Part shown: positions 1 through 7,944 of the stretch, in pieces | How the letters are laid out: every line of letters starts with the position of its first letter | Position numbering within the stretch: position 1 is the stretch's first letter | Assembly (NCBI RefSeq): GCF_004355005.1 | Contig: NZ_SMSJ01000051.1 | Location: 1 to 40,795, forward strand | Length of the DNA stretch: 40,795 bases | Source of the DNA: Dankookia rubra | GTDB lineage: Bacteria > Pseudomonadota > Alphaproteobacteria > Acetobacterales > Acetobacteraceae | Reading direction: 5' to 3' | Translations under genes and position numbers: made by a program | Notes under the pieces: model-generated | Told to the model about the DNA's origin: nothing | The model's input: the letters and a program-made list of their open reading frames with translations, nothing else | Databases searched by the model: none

Positions 1-53
1 AACTCCCGCCGCTCCGGCGTCGTCAGCTCGATCGCCACCGCCGCCTTGCCCAT
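1..53 (-). CDS. N-terminus of a probable IS630-type transposase (cut by window edge)
   Basis: Reading leftward from an ATG at 51-53, 17 codons are visible (MGKAAVAIELTTPERRE) before the window ends. The pattern, a short polar start, a hydrophobic strand and then L-T-x-x-E-R-x-E-L, is what IS630-family transposases show at the start of their helix-turn-helix domain. A purine-rich stretch (GGGGGCTGG) precedes the ATG. Only 17 residues can be read, so this is a family-level guess; another helix-turn-helix protein is possible. Confidence 0.4.
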   Translation of the reverse strand, partial: MGKAAVAIELTTPERRE

Positions 54-218
54 CGCCAGCCCCCACGACCCTGCATCAGAATCGTAGGAACTTCGAGATC
101 AGGACACTAGCGCAGATCCCGATCTGGTGGACTCACCTGGTCGGGCAAGGATGCTCGCAAAAACAAGCGGCCGGAGCGGTTGCCTTGAGCCAAGGCGCAC
201 GGAGACCGCTCTGGGGCC

Positions 219-339
219 GGCCAGGAAGGGAAAGGCACCCCCTCCCCAAGCCCCACACTTCCGCTTTGCGGGTCAGGTGCCGTCGCGCAGCGGAACCGAC
301 GTCCAGGACGGGGGCAGTGAGGATGCGTCCTCCCTGGCC
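219..339 (-). repeat. Post-stop hairpin repeat, copy D (most diverged)
   Basis: Read on the minus strand this follows the repeat at 6729, 13249 and 23342 from end to end. It begins with GGCCAGGGAGGAC right after the TGA (342-340) of the secreted four-Cys gene, has a central GC-rich block, and ends with CTTGGGGAGGGGGTGCC and a pyrimidine run. The final stem still pairs (GGGGAGGG with CCCTTCCT, using two G-U wobbles) although the sequence has drifted. The first hairpin is weaker than in the other copies. It is the only copy in minus orientation, and its host gene is also on the minus strand. Confidence 0.7.
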
Positions 340-804
340 TCAAGGTTTTGCAGGCGCGATGTCAGCCGCGTCGCAGGCCGCCGGGATCACCGCCTCGGCG
401 GTCGCGCCGCCGGCCTGGTAGCGTTCCAGCAGGGCGCGGAAATCCCGGTAGCCGTCGCTCGACTGCTGCGCGTGGCAGGTCGTGGACATCCCCACCAGCT
501 CGCGCGGCATGCCGCTGTTGTCCTCGATCAGCCGCTGCATCCGCTCCCGCACCCGCTGGAATTCGGCGCGGGTCTGCTGCTGGTAGTGGCTGCGCGCTTC
601 CTTCGAGAAGGGACACTGCGCGAAGCGTTCCGCCAGCGCCCGGCGGAACATCCGTCCGGCCAGCGCATCGCCGCAGGCATCGAACTGGTAGAGCGAGACG
701 GCGAATCCGCGCTCGAAGGCCGTGGGATCGTCGAGCTGGGGTGCCTGCGCCGCCACGGGGCTAGCAAGCAGCAGCGCGCCGCCGAGACATGCCGCACGGA
801 TCAT
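340..804 (-). CDS. Secreted four-cysteine protein, third gene of the PQQ-dehydrogenase operon
   Basis: This 154-residue protein starts with a signal peptide (hydrophobic run, cleavage near AQA at 19-21), so it is periplasmic. The mature part has four cysteines (44, 64, 110, 144), enough for two disulfides, and a long amphipathic helix with many R/E/Q residues around 70-95. There is no CxxCH haem motif; the TTCHAQ at 108-113 has only one Cys. The ATG overlaps the stop of the cytochrome c gene (ATGA at 801-804), so the two are translationally coupled. I do not recognise the family. Context suggests an accessory to the periplasmic dehydrogenase/cytochrome pair. Repeat copy D follows its stop directly. 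Confidence 0.75.
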   Translation of the reverse strand: MIRAACLGGALLLASPVAAQAPQLDDPTAFERGFAVSLYQFDACGDALAGRMFRRALAERFAQCPFSKEARSHYQQQTRAEFQRVRERMQRLIEDNSGMPRELVGMSTTCHAQQSSDGYRDFRALLERYQAGGATAEAVIPAACDAADIAPAKP

Positions 805-1382
805 TCGGGCCGCTCCAGATAGACCGCGAGCGCGGTGATGTCGTCGTCGGTGAGGCCGCCCGCCGCCTCGTTCATCGCGGCGACGCCGACGCTCGGGCGG
901 GCATTGGCGCGGTAGTCGCGCAGCGCCTTTGCCGTATAGGCGCGGGTCTGGTGGGCGATGGCCGGCGCCGCTTGGCTGCCGCCGTAATTGTCCTGGTGGC
1001 AGGAGGCGCAGCGATGCCGCGCCGCGGCCTGCTTCCCCGCCTCGTGCAGCGCCGGGTCCGGCGCGCCGGACGGTGGGTTGGCGCGGGGGAGGGAGGCGAA
1101 ATAGGCGCCGAGGTTGCGCAGTTCCTCGTCCGTCAGGTCGGCCGCCAGCGGACCCATGATCGGGTTGGCGCGGCGGCCGCTGCGGAAGAAGACCAGCTGC
1201 CATTGCAGGTAGCGTTCCCGCTGCCCCGCGAGCGACGGGATCGACGGATCGGCGGTGATGCCGTCCGCGCCGTGGCAGGTAACGCAGGTCTCGGCGCGCT
1301 GCCGGCCGGCTTCGATATCCGCGGCGGCAAGCGGGGTGGCGGAAAGGCACAGGGCCGCGAGGGCGGCCAGCACAGGGCGCAT
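801..1382 (-). CDS. Di-haem c-type cytochrome
   Basis: The protein has 193 residues from the chosen ATG, which begins a standard signal peptide (MRPVLAALAALCLS, cleavage near residue 21). Two class I cytochrome c domains follow, each with one haem site: CVTCH at 33-37 and CASCH at 125-129. Candidate axial methionines lie in NPIMGPLA (Met76) and AAMNEA near the C-terminus. Such di-haem cytochromes take electrons from periplasmic quinoprotein dehydrogenases. The gene sits 68 bp after a sorbosone-dehydrogenase-type gene and overlaps the next gene by 4 bp, which fits that role. In-frame ATGs at 1394 and 1418 would add 4 or 12 residues before the signal peptide and are less likely. Confidence 0.88.
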   Translation of the reverse strand: MRPVLAALAALCLSATPLAAADIEAGRQRAETCVTCHGADGITADPSIPSLAGQRERYLQWQLVFFRSGRRANPIMGPLAADLTDEELRNLGAYFASLPRANPPSGAPDPALHEAGKQAAARHRCASCHQDNYGGSQAAPAIAHQTRAYTAKALRDYRANARPSVGVAAMNEAAGGLTDDDITALAVYLERPE

Positions 1383-1450
1383 GCAGGTGTCCATGAGAAG
1401 CGGAACGCGGCCGCCCACCCGGCCGTTGCGGGCGGGCGGCCTTGTCCGGG

Positions 1451-2713
1451 TCAGCGGGAGTAGCTGATCCGGTAGATGGCGCCGGCCCAGTCATCCGCCA
1501 CCAGGATCGAGCCGTCCTTCGCCACCAGGATGTCGTTCGGCCGGCCCGAATATTCCTGGTTACCGGTGATCCAGCCCTCGGCGAAGACCTCCTGCTTGGC
1601 GTTCTTGCCGTCCGGATCGACCGTCACCCGCATGATCCGGCCGCCCTGGTACTTGTGGCGGTTCCAGGAGCCATGCTCGGCGATCAGGATGTTGTTCTGG
1701 TACTCGGCCGGGAATTGGTTGCCGGTGTAGAACTTCATCCCGAGCGGGGCGACATGCGGGCCGAGGTTCAGCGCCGGCGGGGTGAACTCGTCGCACTTGT
1801 GGCCCATGGCGAATTTCGGATCCGGCATGTCGCCCTGGTGGCAATAGGGATAGCCGAAATGCTGGCCGAGCCGCGTCACGTGGTTCAGCTTGTCGCTCGG
1901 CAGGTCGTCGCTGATCCAGTCGCGCGCGTTCTCGGTAAACCAGTACTGGCCGGTGCGCGGGTCGATGTCGCCGCCGACGCTGTTGCGCACGCCGAGCGCG
2001 ATGATCTCCGCCTGGCCGTTCGGGTGCACCCGGCGGATCTGCGAGACGCTGGTCGGCGGGATGCCGATGTTGAAGGGCGGGCCGAAGGGCAGGTACATCG
2101 CGCCCTCCTTGTCCGTGACGATGTACTTCCAGCCATGCGCGACATAGGGCGGCATATCGTCATAGACGACGACCGGCTTCGGCATCTCGTCCAGCTTCGA
2201 CTCCGCGCCGTCGTAGCGCAGCAGCTTGTCGATCGCGATGACATAGAGCGCGCCGTCCCGGAAGGCCACGCCGGTCGGCATGTTGAGGCCCTTCAGGATG
2301 GTCTTGACCTCGCGCTTGCCGCCCTTGTCGGTCACCGCATAAACGTTGGTCGCGCCGAAGGAGCCGACGAAGAGCGTGCCGTTGTCGCCCCAGGCCATCT
2401 GCCGCGCCTCGGGGATGCCGGAGGCATAGACCTCGATCTTGAAGCCGGGCGGCAGCTTGATCTTCTTGAGGTTGTCGTTCAGCTCGGCCAGCGGGGTCGG
2501 GGTGGCCGGGCCGACCGGCGGGGCAAGGCCCTTCTGCGCCTCCGTCTCATCGCCCAGGAACCAGTCGGGCGGCGGGTTCTGCCAGAAACTGGGTTTGCTG
2601 CTGTCGTAGCTTTTCAACTGAGCATTGGCGGCGCCGCCACCCAGCATGAGTCCCGCTGCAAGGATTGCCGGCCCGACGACGCGCTTGCGGCGGGCGGAGG
2701 ATGTTCTGGTCAT
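1451..2713 (-). CDS. Secreted PQQ-dependent dehydrogenase, sorbosone dehydrogenase family
   Basis: This 420-residue protein should oxidise a sugar, aldose or related alcohol in the periplasm using PQQ. The start at 2713 has a GGGGGT ribosome site and begins a signal region with an RRKR block and a hydrophobic stretch ending at GGAANAQ. The body is a beta-propeller: repeated strands such as GTLFVGSFGATNVY, DGALYVIAIDKLLRY, and the C-terminal RPNDILVAKDGSILVADDWAG-type motif. The PYCHQGDMPDPKF segment near the middle is typical of the sorbosone dehydrogenase branch. The true substrate cannot be read from sequence. It heads an operon with a di-haem cytochrome, the expected electron acceptor. An upstream in-frame start at 2800 would add 29 arginine-rich residues and is rejected. 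Confidence 0.88.
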   Translation of the reverse strand: MTRTSSARRKRVVGPAILAAGLMLGGGAANAQLKSYDSSKPSFWQNPPPDWFLGDETEAQKGLAPPVGPATPTPLAELNDNLKKIKLPPGFKIEVYASGIPEARQMAWGDNGTLFVGSFGATNVYAVTDKGGKREVKTILKGLNMPTGVAFRDGALYVIAIDKLLRYDGAESKLDEMPKPVVVYDDMPPYVAHGWKYIVTDKEGAMYLPFGPPFNIGIPPTSVSQIRRVHPNGQAEIIALGVRNSVGGDIDPRTGQYWFTENARDWISDDLPSDKLNHVTRLGQHFGYPYCHQGDMPDPKFAMGHKCDEFTPPALNLGPHVAPLGMKFYTGNQFPAEYQNNILIAEHGSWNRHKYQGGRIMRVTVDPDGKNAKQEVFAEGWITGNQEYSGRPNDILVAKDGSILVADDWAGAIYRISYSR

Positions 2714-2815
2714 GGACGACCCCCAAGGTCTTCTTCTCACGGCGCCGTTCGGATGCCGCTGCCGCCAGCGAACCACGCGCCGCGCGGCGATTGCAAGCAT
2801 CTCTAAGGGGGAACG

Positions 2816-4294
2816 CTACGCCACCTCGCGCTTCGCCGCGCGGAGGTCGGTGACGAAGCGCTCGTACTCGCGCGCCTTGCTCTCGGGGTCGGGCAACCGC
2901 AGCAGGTAGGAGGGATGCACGGTTGGGAAGACGCGCAGGCCGTCCGGTGTCTCGATCAGCTCGCCGCGTACCTTGGTGATCGCCAGTGGCTTGCCGGTCA
3001 GCGCCCGCAGCGCCGTGGCGCCGAGCGAAACGACCAGCTGCGGCCCGACAAGCTCGATCTCCCGCTTCAGGAAGGGCCGGTAGTAGGTGATGTCGCCGGC
3101 ATCGGGCGACTGGTGCAGGCGGCGGCGGCCGGTCGGCTTGAACTTGAAATGCTTCACCGCATTGGTGACGTAGGCGGCGGGGCGGTCGATGCCGGCTTCC
3201 TCCGCGGCGCGGTTGAACAGCCGCCCGGCCGGCCCGACGAAGGGGCGGCCAGCCAGGTCCTCCTCGTCGCCCGGCTGCTCGCCGACGAAGAGCAGCGGCG
3301 CGCCGGGCGGGCCCTCGCCGAAAACCAGCTGCGTCGCCGCGGCGGTCCAGGGCGGCAGGTCGTTGCGCCGTTCCAGCTCGGCGCGCAGGGCGGCCAGGGC
3401 GGCGGCGGGATCCTCGGTGCGGGAGAAGAGGTCAGCGGGCATGGGCAGGGCAACCTCCGGCGCGGCTTGTGGTTGCAGGCTGCGCTGGCGACGGGACGCG
3501 GCGGGGGTCGCGCCGCGCGCCACCATCTCGGCGACGCGCTGCGGCGCTTCCGCCATCAGGCCGCGGATGTCGCGGGCTTCCGGCAGGTTCTTCCAGTATT
3601 TCACCGGCATCTCGGCCCGCATCGCGTCCGGCTTCATCCGGGCGGGGTTGAAGATGCTGCGGTAATAGGCGCGCCAGAGTTCCTCGTGCGCATCCTCGGG
3701 CGGCGCCTCGGCCCGGGTGCCGCCGGCGCCCATGCGCAGCGTCTCGCCGTCCCAATGCGCGCTCGCCTCCGGCGTCAGGATGGACCAGCGCAGCGCGGCG
3801 AAGCGGCGGACGAAGAAGCCCGCCTCGGCTTCCAGGATGTGGTGGTCGGGCTCGAACCAGGCGACGTAGCGCTCGCCCTGCTCGGTTTCGATCCCGCGGA
3901 AGCGGAGAAAGGCGTGCAGCTTGTGGGCGTCCCGCCGCACCGCCTTGGCCATGGCCTGCACCCGGATGAAGTCGGCGTCGGTCGCCACCTGCATCAGCCC
4001 GTGCTCGCCCCGCACGATCCGCCACAGGATGCGGTAGAGCAGCGCGAAGCGTTCCGGGTCGCGGTGGCGGATCGCAACCTCCACCTGCTCGAGGAAGGCG
4101 CGCGGCACGCTGGCAGTGACCGGGGCGGCTTCGGCCGGCATGGGCGCACCGCCGAAGAGGCCGGGCGGGTCGCCGAGGACGCGCCATTCCACCCGCTCCG
4201 GCGGAACGCCGGCCGCCAGCAGCCGGCGCGCCTGCTGCCGCCATGCCGCGAAATCGGCCTGGCCCGGCAGCAGGATGCCGACGCCGTCGCTCAT
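2816..4294 (-). CDS. udgX: DUF4130 domain fused to UdgX-type uracil-DNA glycosylase
   Basis: The 492-residue protein has two parts. Residues 1 to about 270 match the DUF4130 'probable DNA metabolism' domain that is usually paired with a radical SAM protein. Residues from about 295 form a uracil-DNA glycosylase of the UdgX type: GEQPGD at 338-343, PFVGPAGRLF, TNAVKHFKF, the UdgX-specific loop RRRLHQ with His394, and HPSYLL with His460. In studied UdgX proteins the loop His forms a covalent link to the uracil-site sugar. There is no cysteine anywhere in the protein, so the iron-sulfur cluster of the family must be missing. The ATG overlaps the stop of the upstream radical SAM gene (ATGA). Confidence 0.9.
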   Translation of the reverse strand: MSDGVGILLPGQADFAAWRQQARRLLAAGVPPERVEWRVLGDPPGLFGGAPMPAEAAPVTASVPRAFLEQVEVAIRHRDPERFALLYRILWRIVRGEHGLMQVATDADFIRVQAMAKAVRRDAHKLHAFLRFRGIETEQGERYVAWFEPDHHILEAEAGFFVRRFAALRWSILTPEASAHWDGETLRMGAGGTRAEAPPEDAHEELWRAYYRSIFNPARMKPDAMRAEMPVKYWKNLPEARDIRGLMAEAPQRVAEMVARGATPAASRRQRSLQPQAAPEVALPMPADLFSRTEDPAAALAALRAELERRNDLPPWTAAATQLVFGEGPPGAPLLFVGEQPGDEEDLAGRPFVGPAGRLFNRAAEEAGIDRPAAYVTNAVKHFKFKPTGRRRLHQSPDAGDITYYRPFLKREIELVGPQLVVSLGATALRALTGKPLAITKVRGELIETPDGLRVFPTVHPSYLLRLPDPESKAREYERFVTDLRAAKREVA

Positions 4295-5547
4295 AGCAGC
4301 GCCAGTTGCACCGGCCGGGCCTGCGCGGCGAAGCCGGTGCGCGGGGCGACGATGCGGCGCAGGTCGGCGCGGTCGAGCAGGCCGCCACGCGGCCGGTGGT
4401 CGGCGGTGACCAGGAAGGGCAGCAGCTTCGCCAGCGGCAGCCGCAGCCGGCCCAGGTCGTCGCTGCGGATGCTGCGGTGCCGCCGAGCCGAAAGCAGCCG
4501 GTCCACCGTCTTCGCCCCAAGCCCCGGCACCCGCAGCAGCATCTCCCGCGGCGCGCGGTTGACGTCGACCGGGAAACGCTCGCGGTGCTTCAACGCCCAG
4601 GCCAGCTTCGGATCGATGCCGAGGTCGAGATGGCCACCCTCGCCGCCCGCCATGATCTCGTCGAGCTCAAAGCCGTAGAAGCGCAGCAGCCAATCGGCCT
4701 GGTACAGCCGGTGTTCCCGCACCAGCGGCGGCGCCGCCGGCGGCAGCAGCGCGCTGGCATCGGGGATCGGCGAGTAGGCGGAGTAGTAGACCCGCCTGAG
4801 CCCGTAGCTGGCATAAAGGTTGGCCGTCGTCCCCAGCACCGTGCGATCATCGGCCGCATCGGCGCCGACGATCATCTGCGTGCTCTGCCCGGCCGGGGCG
4901 AAGCGCGGCGCGGCGGCGCGGCCTTCGGTGCGCTTCGCCTCCTTCGCCTCGTCGATCCGCAGCCGCATCCGGCCCATGGCGCGACGGATGCCGGGGGCGT
5001 CCTTCTCCGGCGCCAGGGCGCGCAGGCTCTCGGCCATCGGCAGCTCGATGTTGATCGAGAGCCGGTCGGCATAGAGCCCGGCCTTCGCCAGCAGGTCCGG
5101 CGCAGCATCGGGGATGGTTTTCAGGTGGATGTAGCCGCGGAAGCCGTGCACCTCCCGCAGCTGCCGGGCGACCTCGGTGATCTGCTCCATGGTGTAGTCG
5201 GGGGAGCGGATGATGCCGGAGGAGAGGAACAGCCCCTCGATGTAGTTGCGCCGGTAGAAGTGCAGCGTCAGGTCCACCAGCTCCCGCACCGTGAAGCGGG
5301 CGCGCTGCACGTTGGAACCGGCACGGTTGATGCAGTAGGCGCAGTCGAAGACGCAGGCATTGGTCAGCAGCACCTTCAGCAGCGAGACGCAGCGGCCGTC
5401 CGGCGTATAGGCGTGGCATATGCCCATGCCTTCCGTGCTGCCGAGGCCGCCCTTCCGGCTGTCCCGCTTGTCGGTGCCGGACGATGCGCAGGAGGCATCG
5501 TATTTCGCGGCATCCGCCAGGATCTCGAGCTTGCGGCGCAGTTCCAT
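4291..5547 (-). CDS. Putative DNA repair/modification radical SAM protein (UdgX partner)
   Basis: This 418-residue protein belongs to the radical SAM group that travels with the DUF4130/UdgX pair. The start at 5547 (MELRRKLEILADAAKYD) has a GGAAGGT ribosome site and matches the usual start of the group; upstream in-frame starts to 5682 are rejected because they would run through the promoter and LexA box. The cluster motif CVFDCAYC (Cys65, 69, 72) is a C-x3-C-x2-C arrangement. A further cysteine-rich stretch lies just before it (residues 20, 44, 53). The C-terminus carries a helix-hairpin-helix DNA-binding motif (LRVPGLGAKTVDRLL). Its reaction is unknown. It is the first gene of a two-gene operon. 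Confidence 0.9.
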   Translation of the reverse strand: MELRRKLEILADAAKYDASCASSGTDKRDSRKGGLGSTEGMGICHAYTPDGRCVSLLKVLLTNACVFDCAYCINRAGSNVQRARFTVRELVDLTLHFYRRNYIEGLFLSSGIIRSPDYTMEQITEVARQLREVHGFRGYIHLKTIPDAAPDLLAKAGLYADRLSINIELPMAESLRALAPEKDAPGIRRAMGRMRLRIDEAKEAKRTEGRAAAPRFAPAGQSTQMIVGADAADDRTVLGTTANLYASYGLRRVYYSAYSPIPDASALLPPAAPPLVREHRLYQADWLLRFYGFELDEIMAGGEGGHLDLGIDPKLAWALKHRERFPVDVNRAPREMLLRVPGLGAKTVDRLLSARRHRSIRSDDLGRLRLPLAKLLPFLVTADHRPRGGLLDRADLRRIVAPRTGFAAQARPVQLALL

Positions 5548-5564
5548 GGGGGACCTTCCAACGA

Positions 5565-5579
5565 GTTCACTATATGTTC
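5565..5579 (-). promoter_or_regulatory. LexA (SOS) box of the radical SAM/udgX operon
   Basis: On the minus strand the sequence is GAACATATAGTGAAC, an exact match to the alphaproteobacterial LexA consensus GAAC-N7-GAAC (equally GTTC-N7-GTTC). It ends 17 nt before the ATG and covers the predicted -10 element, a placement that would block transcription until DNA damage removes LexA. Confidence 0.82.
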
Positions 5580-5598
5580 TGTAACGATCGCGGCGCAA
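5569..5598 (-). promoter_or_regulatory. Predicted sigma-70 promoter of the radical SAM/udgX operon
   Basis: The minus strand reads TTGCGC (5598-5593), an 18-nt spacer, then TATAGT (5574-5569), five of six matches to the -10 consensus. The -10 hexamer lies inside the LexA box. The start point would be near 5562, giving a leader of about 15 nt. Confidence 0.5.
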
Positions 5599-5659
5599 CC
5601 CCCTTGCCATCGCCGCGCCCCGGCGCAGACTGACCGCAACGCAATTCGGGGGAAATTCC

Positions 5660-6724
5660 ATGGGAAACCGCATCGCCATCATCGGCGCCGGCGCGGTCGG
5701 CGGCTATGCCGGCGCGCATATGGCCCGGGCGGGGGAGGACGTGACCTTCGTCGACATGTGGCCGGAGCATGTCGAGGCGATGCGCGCCAAGGGCCTGCGG
5801 ATCTCCCACATCAAGGACGTGCCGGAATTCACCGTGCCGGTGAAGGCGATCCACCTGACCGAGCTGCAGCACGTGTCGAAGGAGAAGCCCTTCGACATCG
5901 CCTTCATCTGCACCAAGTCCTACGACACCGCCTGGGCCACCATGATGGTGCGGCAATACCTGGCGCCGGGCGGCTATTGCGTCTCCCTGCAGAACTGCAT
6001 GAACGAGGAGACGATCGCCGAGGTGGTCGGCTGGGGCCGGACGCTCGGCGCCATCGCCTCATCCATCACCGTCGAGCTCTGCGAGCCCGGCCATGTCCGC
6101 CGCGCCTCCGGCAAGGGCGGCGCGGCGCATACCGTCTTCCGGGTGGGGGAGGTGCATGGCCGCATCACCGAGCGCGCCAACGAGATCGGCCGGCTCTGCG
6201 CGCTGTCGGACAGCTGCACCGTCACCTCCAACCTCTGGGGCGAGCGCTGGTCGAAGCTGGTGACCAACGTGATGGGCAACGGCATGTCGGCCTCCACCGG
6301 GCTGATCAGCCGCGACATCCTGCTGGACGACACGCTGCGGGCCTTCACCGCGCGGCTGGGGTCGGAGGCGATCCGGGTCGGCCAGGCGCTCGGCTACACG
6401 CTCGAGGAGATCCACCACATCGACCCGGAAGTGATCGCCCGTGCCGGGGAGGGCGACGCCGCCGCCCGGCAGGAATACGACGAGCACCGCCTGGCCGAGG
6501 CGCGCAAGCCCGGCGGCGGCGCGCACCGCCCCTCGATGGGCCAGGACATGGTGAAGGGGCGGCGGACCGAGATCGAGTTCCTCAACGGCTTCGTCTGCGA
6601 CAAGGCCAAGGATGTCGGCATCGCCACGCCGGCGAATGCGGCGCTGACCGATATCGTCAAGCGGGTGGAGCGGGGCGAGATCCCGGCCGACCCGAAGCAT
6701 ATCCGTGACCTGCGGCTGAACTGA
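5660..6724 (+). CDS. Ketopantoate reductase family dehydrogenase (PanE/ApbA-like)
   Basis: The 354-residue protein opens with an NAD(P)-binding Rossmann motif, GAGAVGGYAG at 9-18, preceded by the strand NRIAII. The C-terminal helical domain contains the family's GERWSKLVTNVMGNG segment, with the catalytic-type lysine. Family members reduce 2-dehydropantoate or related 2-oxo acids with NADPH. At 354 residues it is longer than classical PanE (about 300) and carries extra sequence near 290-310, so it is probably one of the many PanE-like enzymes with another 2-oxo acid substrate. GGGGGAAA precedes the ATG. It diverges from the LexA-controlled operon across 112 bp and is followed at once by repeat copy A. 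Confidence 0.82.
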   Translation: MGNRIAIIGAGAVGGYAGAHMARAGEDVTFVDMWPEHVEAMRAKGLRISHIKDVPEFTVPVKAIHLTELQHVSKEKPFDIAFICTKSYDTAWATMMVRQYLAPGGYCVSLQNCMNEETIAEVVGWGRTLGAIASSITVELCEPGHVRRASGKGGAAHTVFRVGEVHGRITERANEIGRLCALSDSCTVTSNLWGERWSKLVTNVMGNGMSASTGLISRDILLDDTLRAFTARLGSEAIRVGQALGYTLEEIHHIDPEVIARAGEGDAAARQEYDEHRLAEARKPGGGAHRPSMGQDMVKGRRTEIEFLNGFVCDKAKDVGIATPANAALTDIVKRVERGEIPADPKHIRDLRLN

Positions 6725-6728
6725 GGGA

Positions 6729-6864
6729 AAGGCCGGGGAGACTGTATTCTCCCCGGACCCCTCATCTATTTTTGTGAGTCCGGCATTCGCCGCGTGACGG
6801 GTGCCAAGCCCAGAAAAAGGAATGGAGGGGTTTGGGGAGGAAATGCTTTTTCCTCGCCAACCTT
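6729..6864 (+). repeat. Post-stop hairpin repeat, copy A
   Basis: It starts 4 nt after the stop of the PanE-like gene. Hairpin 1 (6733-6756) has arms CCGGGGAGA and TCTCCCCGG around a 6-nt loop. A central block with partial pairing follows (GGCA...TGCC). Hairpin 2 (6832-6860) has 12-nt arms TTGGGGAGGAAA and TTTCCTCGCCAA with one mismatch. The next gene, a Bug receptor on the same strand, starts 31 nt after hairpin 2, so the element lies both at a 3' end and in a 5' leader. Confidence 0.88.
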
Positions 6865-6891
6865 GCTTCCACCTCCGGGAGGACAACGACG

Positions 6892-7863
6892 ATGCGCCCA
6901 ACGCGCCGCCACCTGCTCGCCGCCCCGCTGCTGCTCGCCGCGCCTGCGCTGCGGGCCCAGGAAGCCTTCCCCAGCCGCCCGATCACCCTGATCGCCGCCG
7001 GGGCCGCGGGCGGCCCGACCGATACCATCACCCGCATCGTCGCCGAGAGCATGGGCCGGCAGCTCGACCAGCCCGTGGTGGTCGAGAGCATCGGCGGATC
7101 CGTCGTCGGGCCGCAGCGCATGGTGCAGGCCAAGCCCGACGGCTACACGCTGCTGATCAACAACATCGGCATGGCGGCCAGCGCCACGCTGTTCCGCAAG
7201 CTGCCCTACGACGTCCCCGGCAGCTTCGCCCCGCTCGGCCTGGTCTCCGACGCCGCCATGACCATCGTGACCCGCCCTGGCTTCCCCGCGGAGAACCTGG
7301 CCGGCGTCATGGCCGACCTGAAGACCCGCGGCGACGCGCTGAACATGGCGACCGCGGGGCTGGGCTCGGCGGCCAATCTCTGCGCCCTGCTGGTGCAGCA
7401 GGCCGCCGGCAACCGCGCCACCATCGTGGTGTTCCGCGGCACCGCGCCGGCGATCGCCGAGCTGATGGCCGGGCGCATCGACCTGCTCTGCGACCAAGCG
7501 ACCAACACCATCCCCTATATCCGCGACAACCGGGTGCAGGCCTGGGGCGTCAGCAGCCCGCAGCGGCTGGCCGGGTTGCCCAAGGTTCCCACCACCGCGG
7601 AGGCTGGCTTCGGCGGCGTGGCGATGAGCACCTGGCACGGCCTCTACGCCCCCGCCGGCACGCCGGAGCCGATCCAGGAGAAGCTCTCGGCCGCCCTGCA
7701 GGCGGCGCTGCGGGACGAGAAGCTGCGCCAGCGCTATGCCGAGCTGCTGACCGACGTGCCGTCCCCGGAACGCCAGACCATCGCCTTCCACCGCCGCTTC
7801 CTGGCCGAGGAGGTGGCGCGCTGGCGGCCGATCATCCAGGCGGCCGGTGCCTATGCCGACTGA
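6892..7863 (+). CDS. Tripartite tricarboxylate transporter substrate-binding protein (Bug/TctC family)
   Basis: This 323-residue periplasmic receptor starts at 6892 (MRPTRRHLLAAPLLL), a signal peptide with a twin-arginine-like start, cleaved near residue 22 (LRAQEAFP). The family landmarks are present: FPSRPITLIAAGAAGGPTDT, the QLDQPVVVESIGG segment, the PDGYTLLINNIG segment, the LPYD...F.PLGLV segment and the C-terminal FL.EEVARW...I. Such proteins bind carboxylates or amides for TctAB-type carriers, but no tctA/tctB lies here, so it is one of the orphan Bug receptors common in this lineage. An earlier in-frame ATG at 6832 lies inside the hairpin repeat and would give a non-signal start, so it is rejected. 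Confidence 0.9.
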   Translation: MRPTRRHLLAAPLLLAAPALRAQEAFPSRPITLIAAGAAGGPTDTITRIVAESMGRQLDQPVVVESIGGSVVGPQRMVQAKPDGYTLLINNIGMAASATLFRKLPYDVPGSFAPLGLVSDAAMTIVTRPGFPAENLAGVMADLKTRGDALNMATAGLGSAANLCALLVQQAAGNRATIVVFRGTAPAIAELMAGRIDLLCDQATNTIPYIRDNRVQAWGVSSPQRLAGLPKVPTTAEAGFGGVAMSTWHGLYAPAGTPEPIQEKLSAALQAALRDEKLRQRYAELLTDVPSPERQTIAFHRRFLAEEVARWRPIIQAAGAYAD

Positions 7864-7944
7864 ACCATCGGGGACGGATCCGGTTACTCCGGCATTATCA
7901 GTACGGGGGTCCCTTCGGGGGCGAGCCCTGCCGGAGCCCTTGCC

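Noticed and set aside
340-1494. 384-codon single frame covering the four-Cys protein and part of the cytochrome gene
   Set aside because: Only residues from the ATG at 804 are real; upstream it is out of frame with the cytochrome, whose haem motifs fix the correct frame.
4306-6708. 800-codon plus-strand open frame across the radical SAM gene and the PanE-like gene
   Set aside because: It runs antisense to one real gene and out of frame through another; no family pattern.
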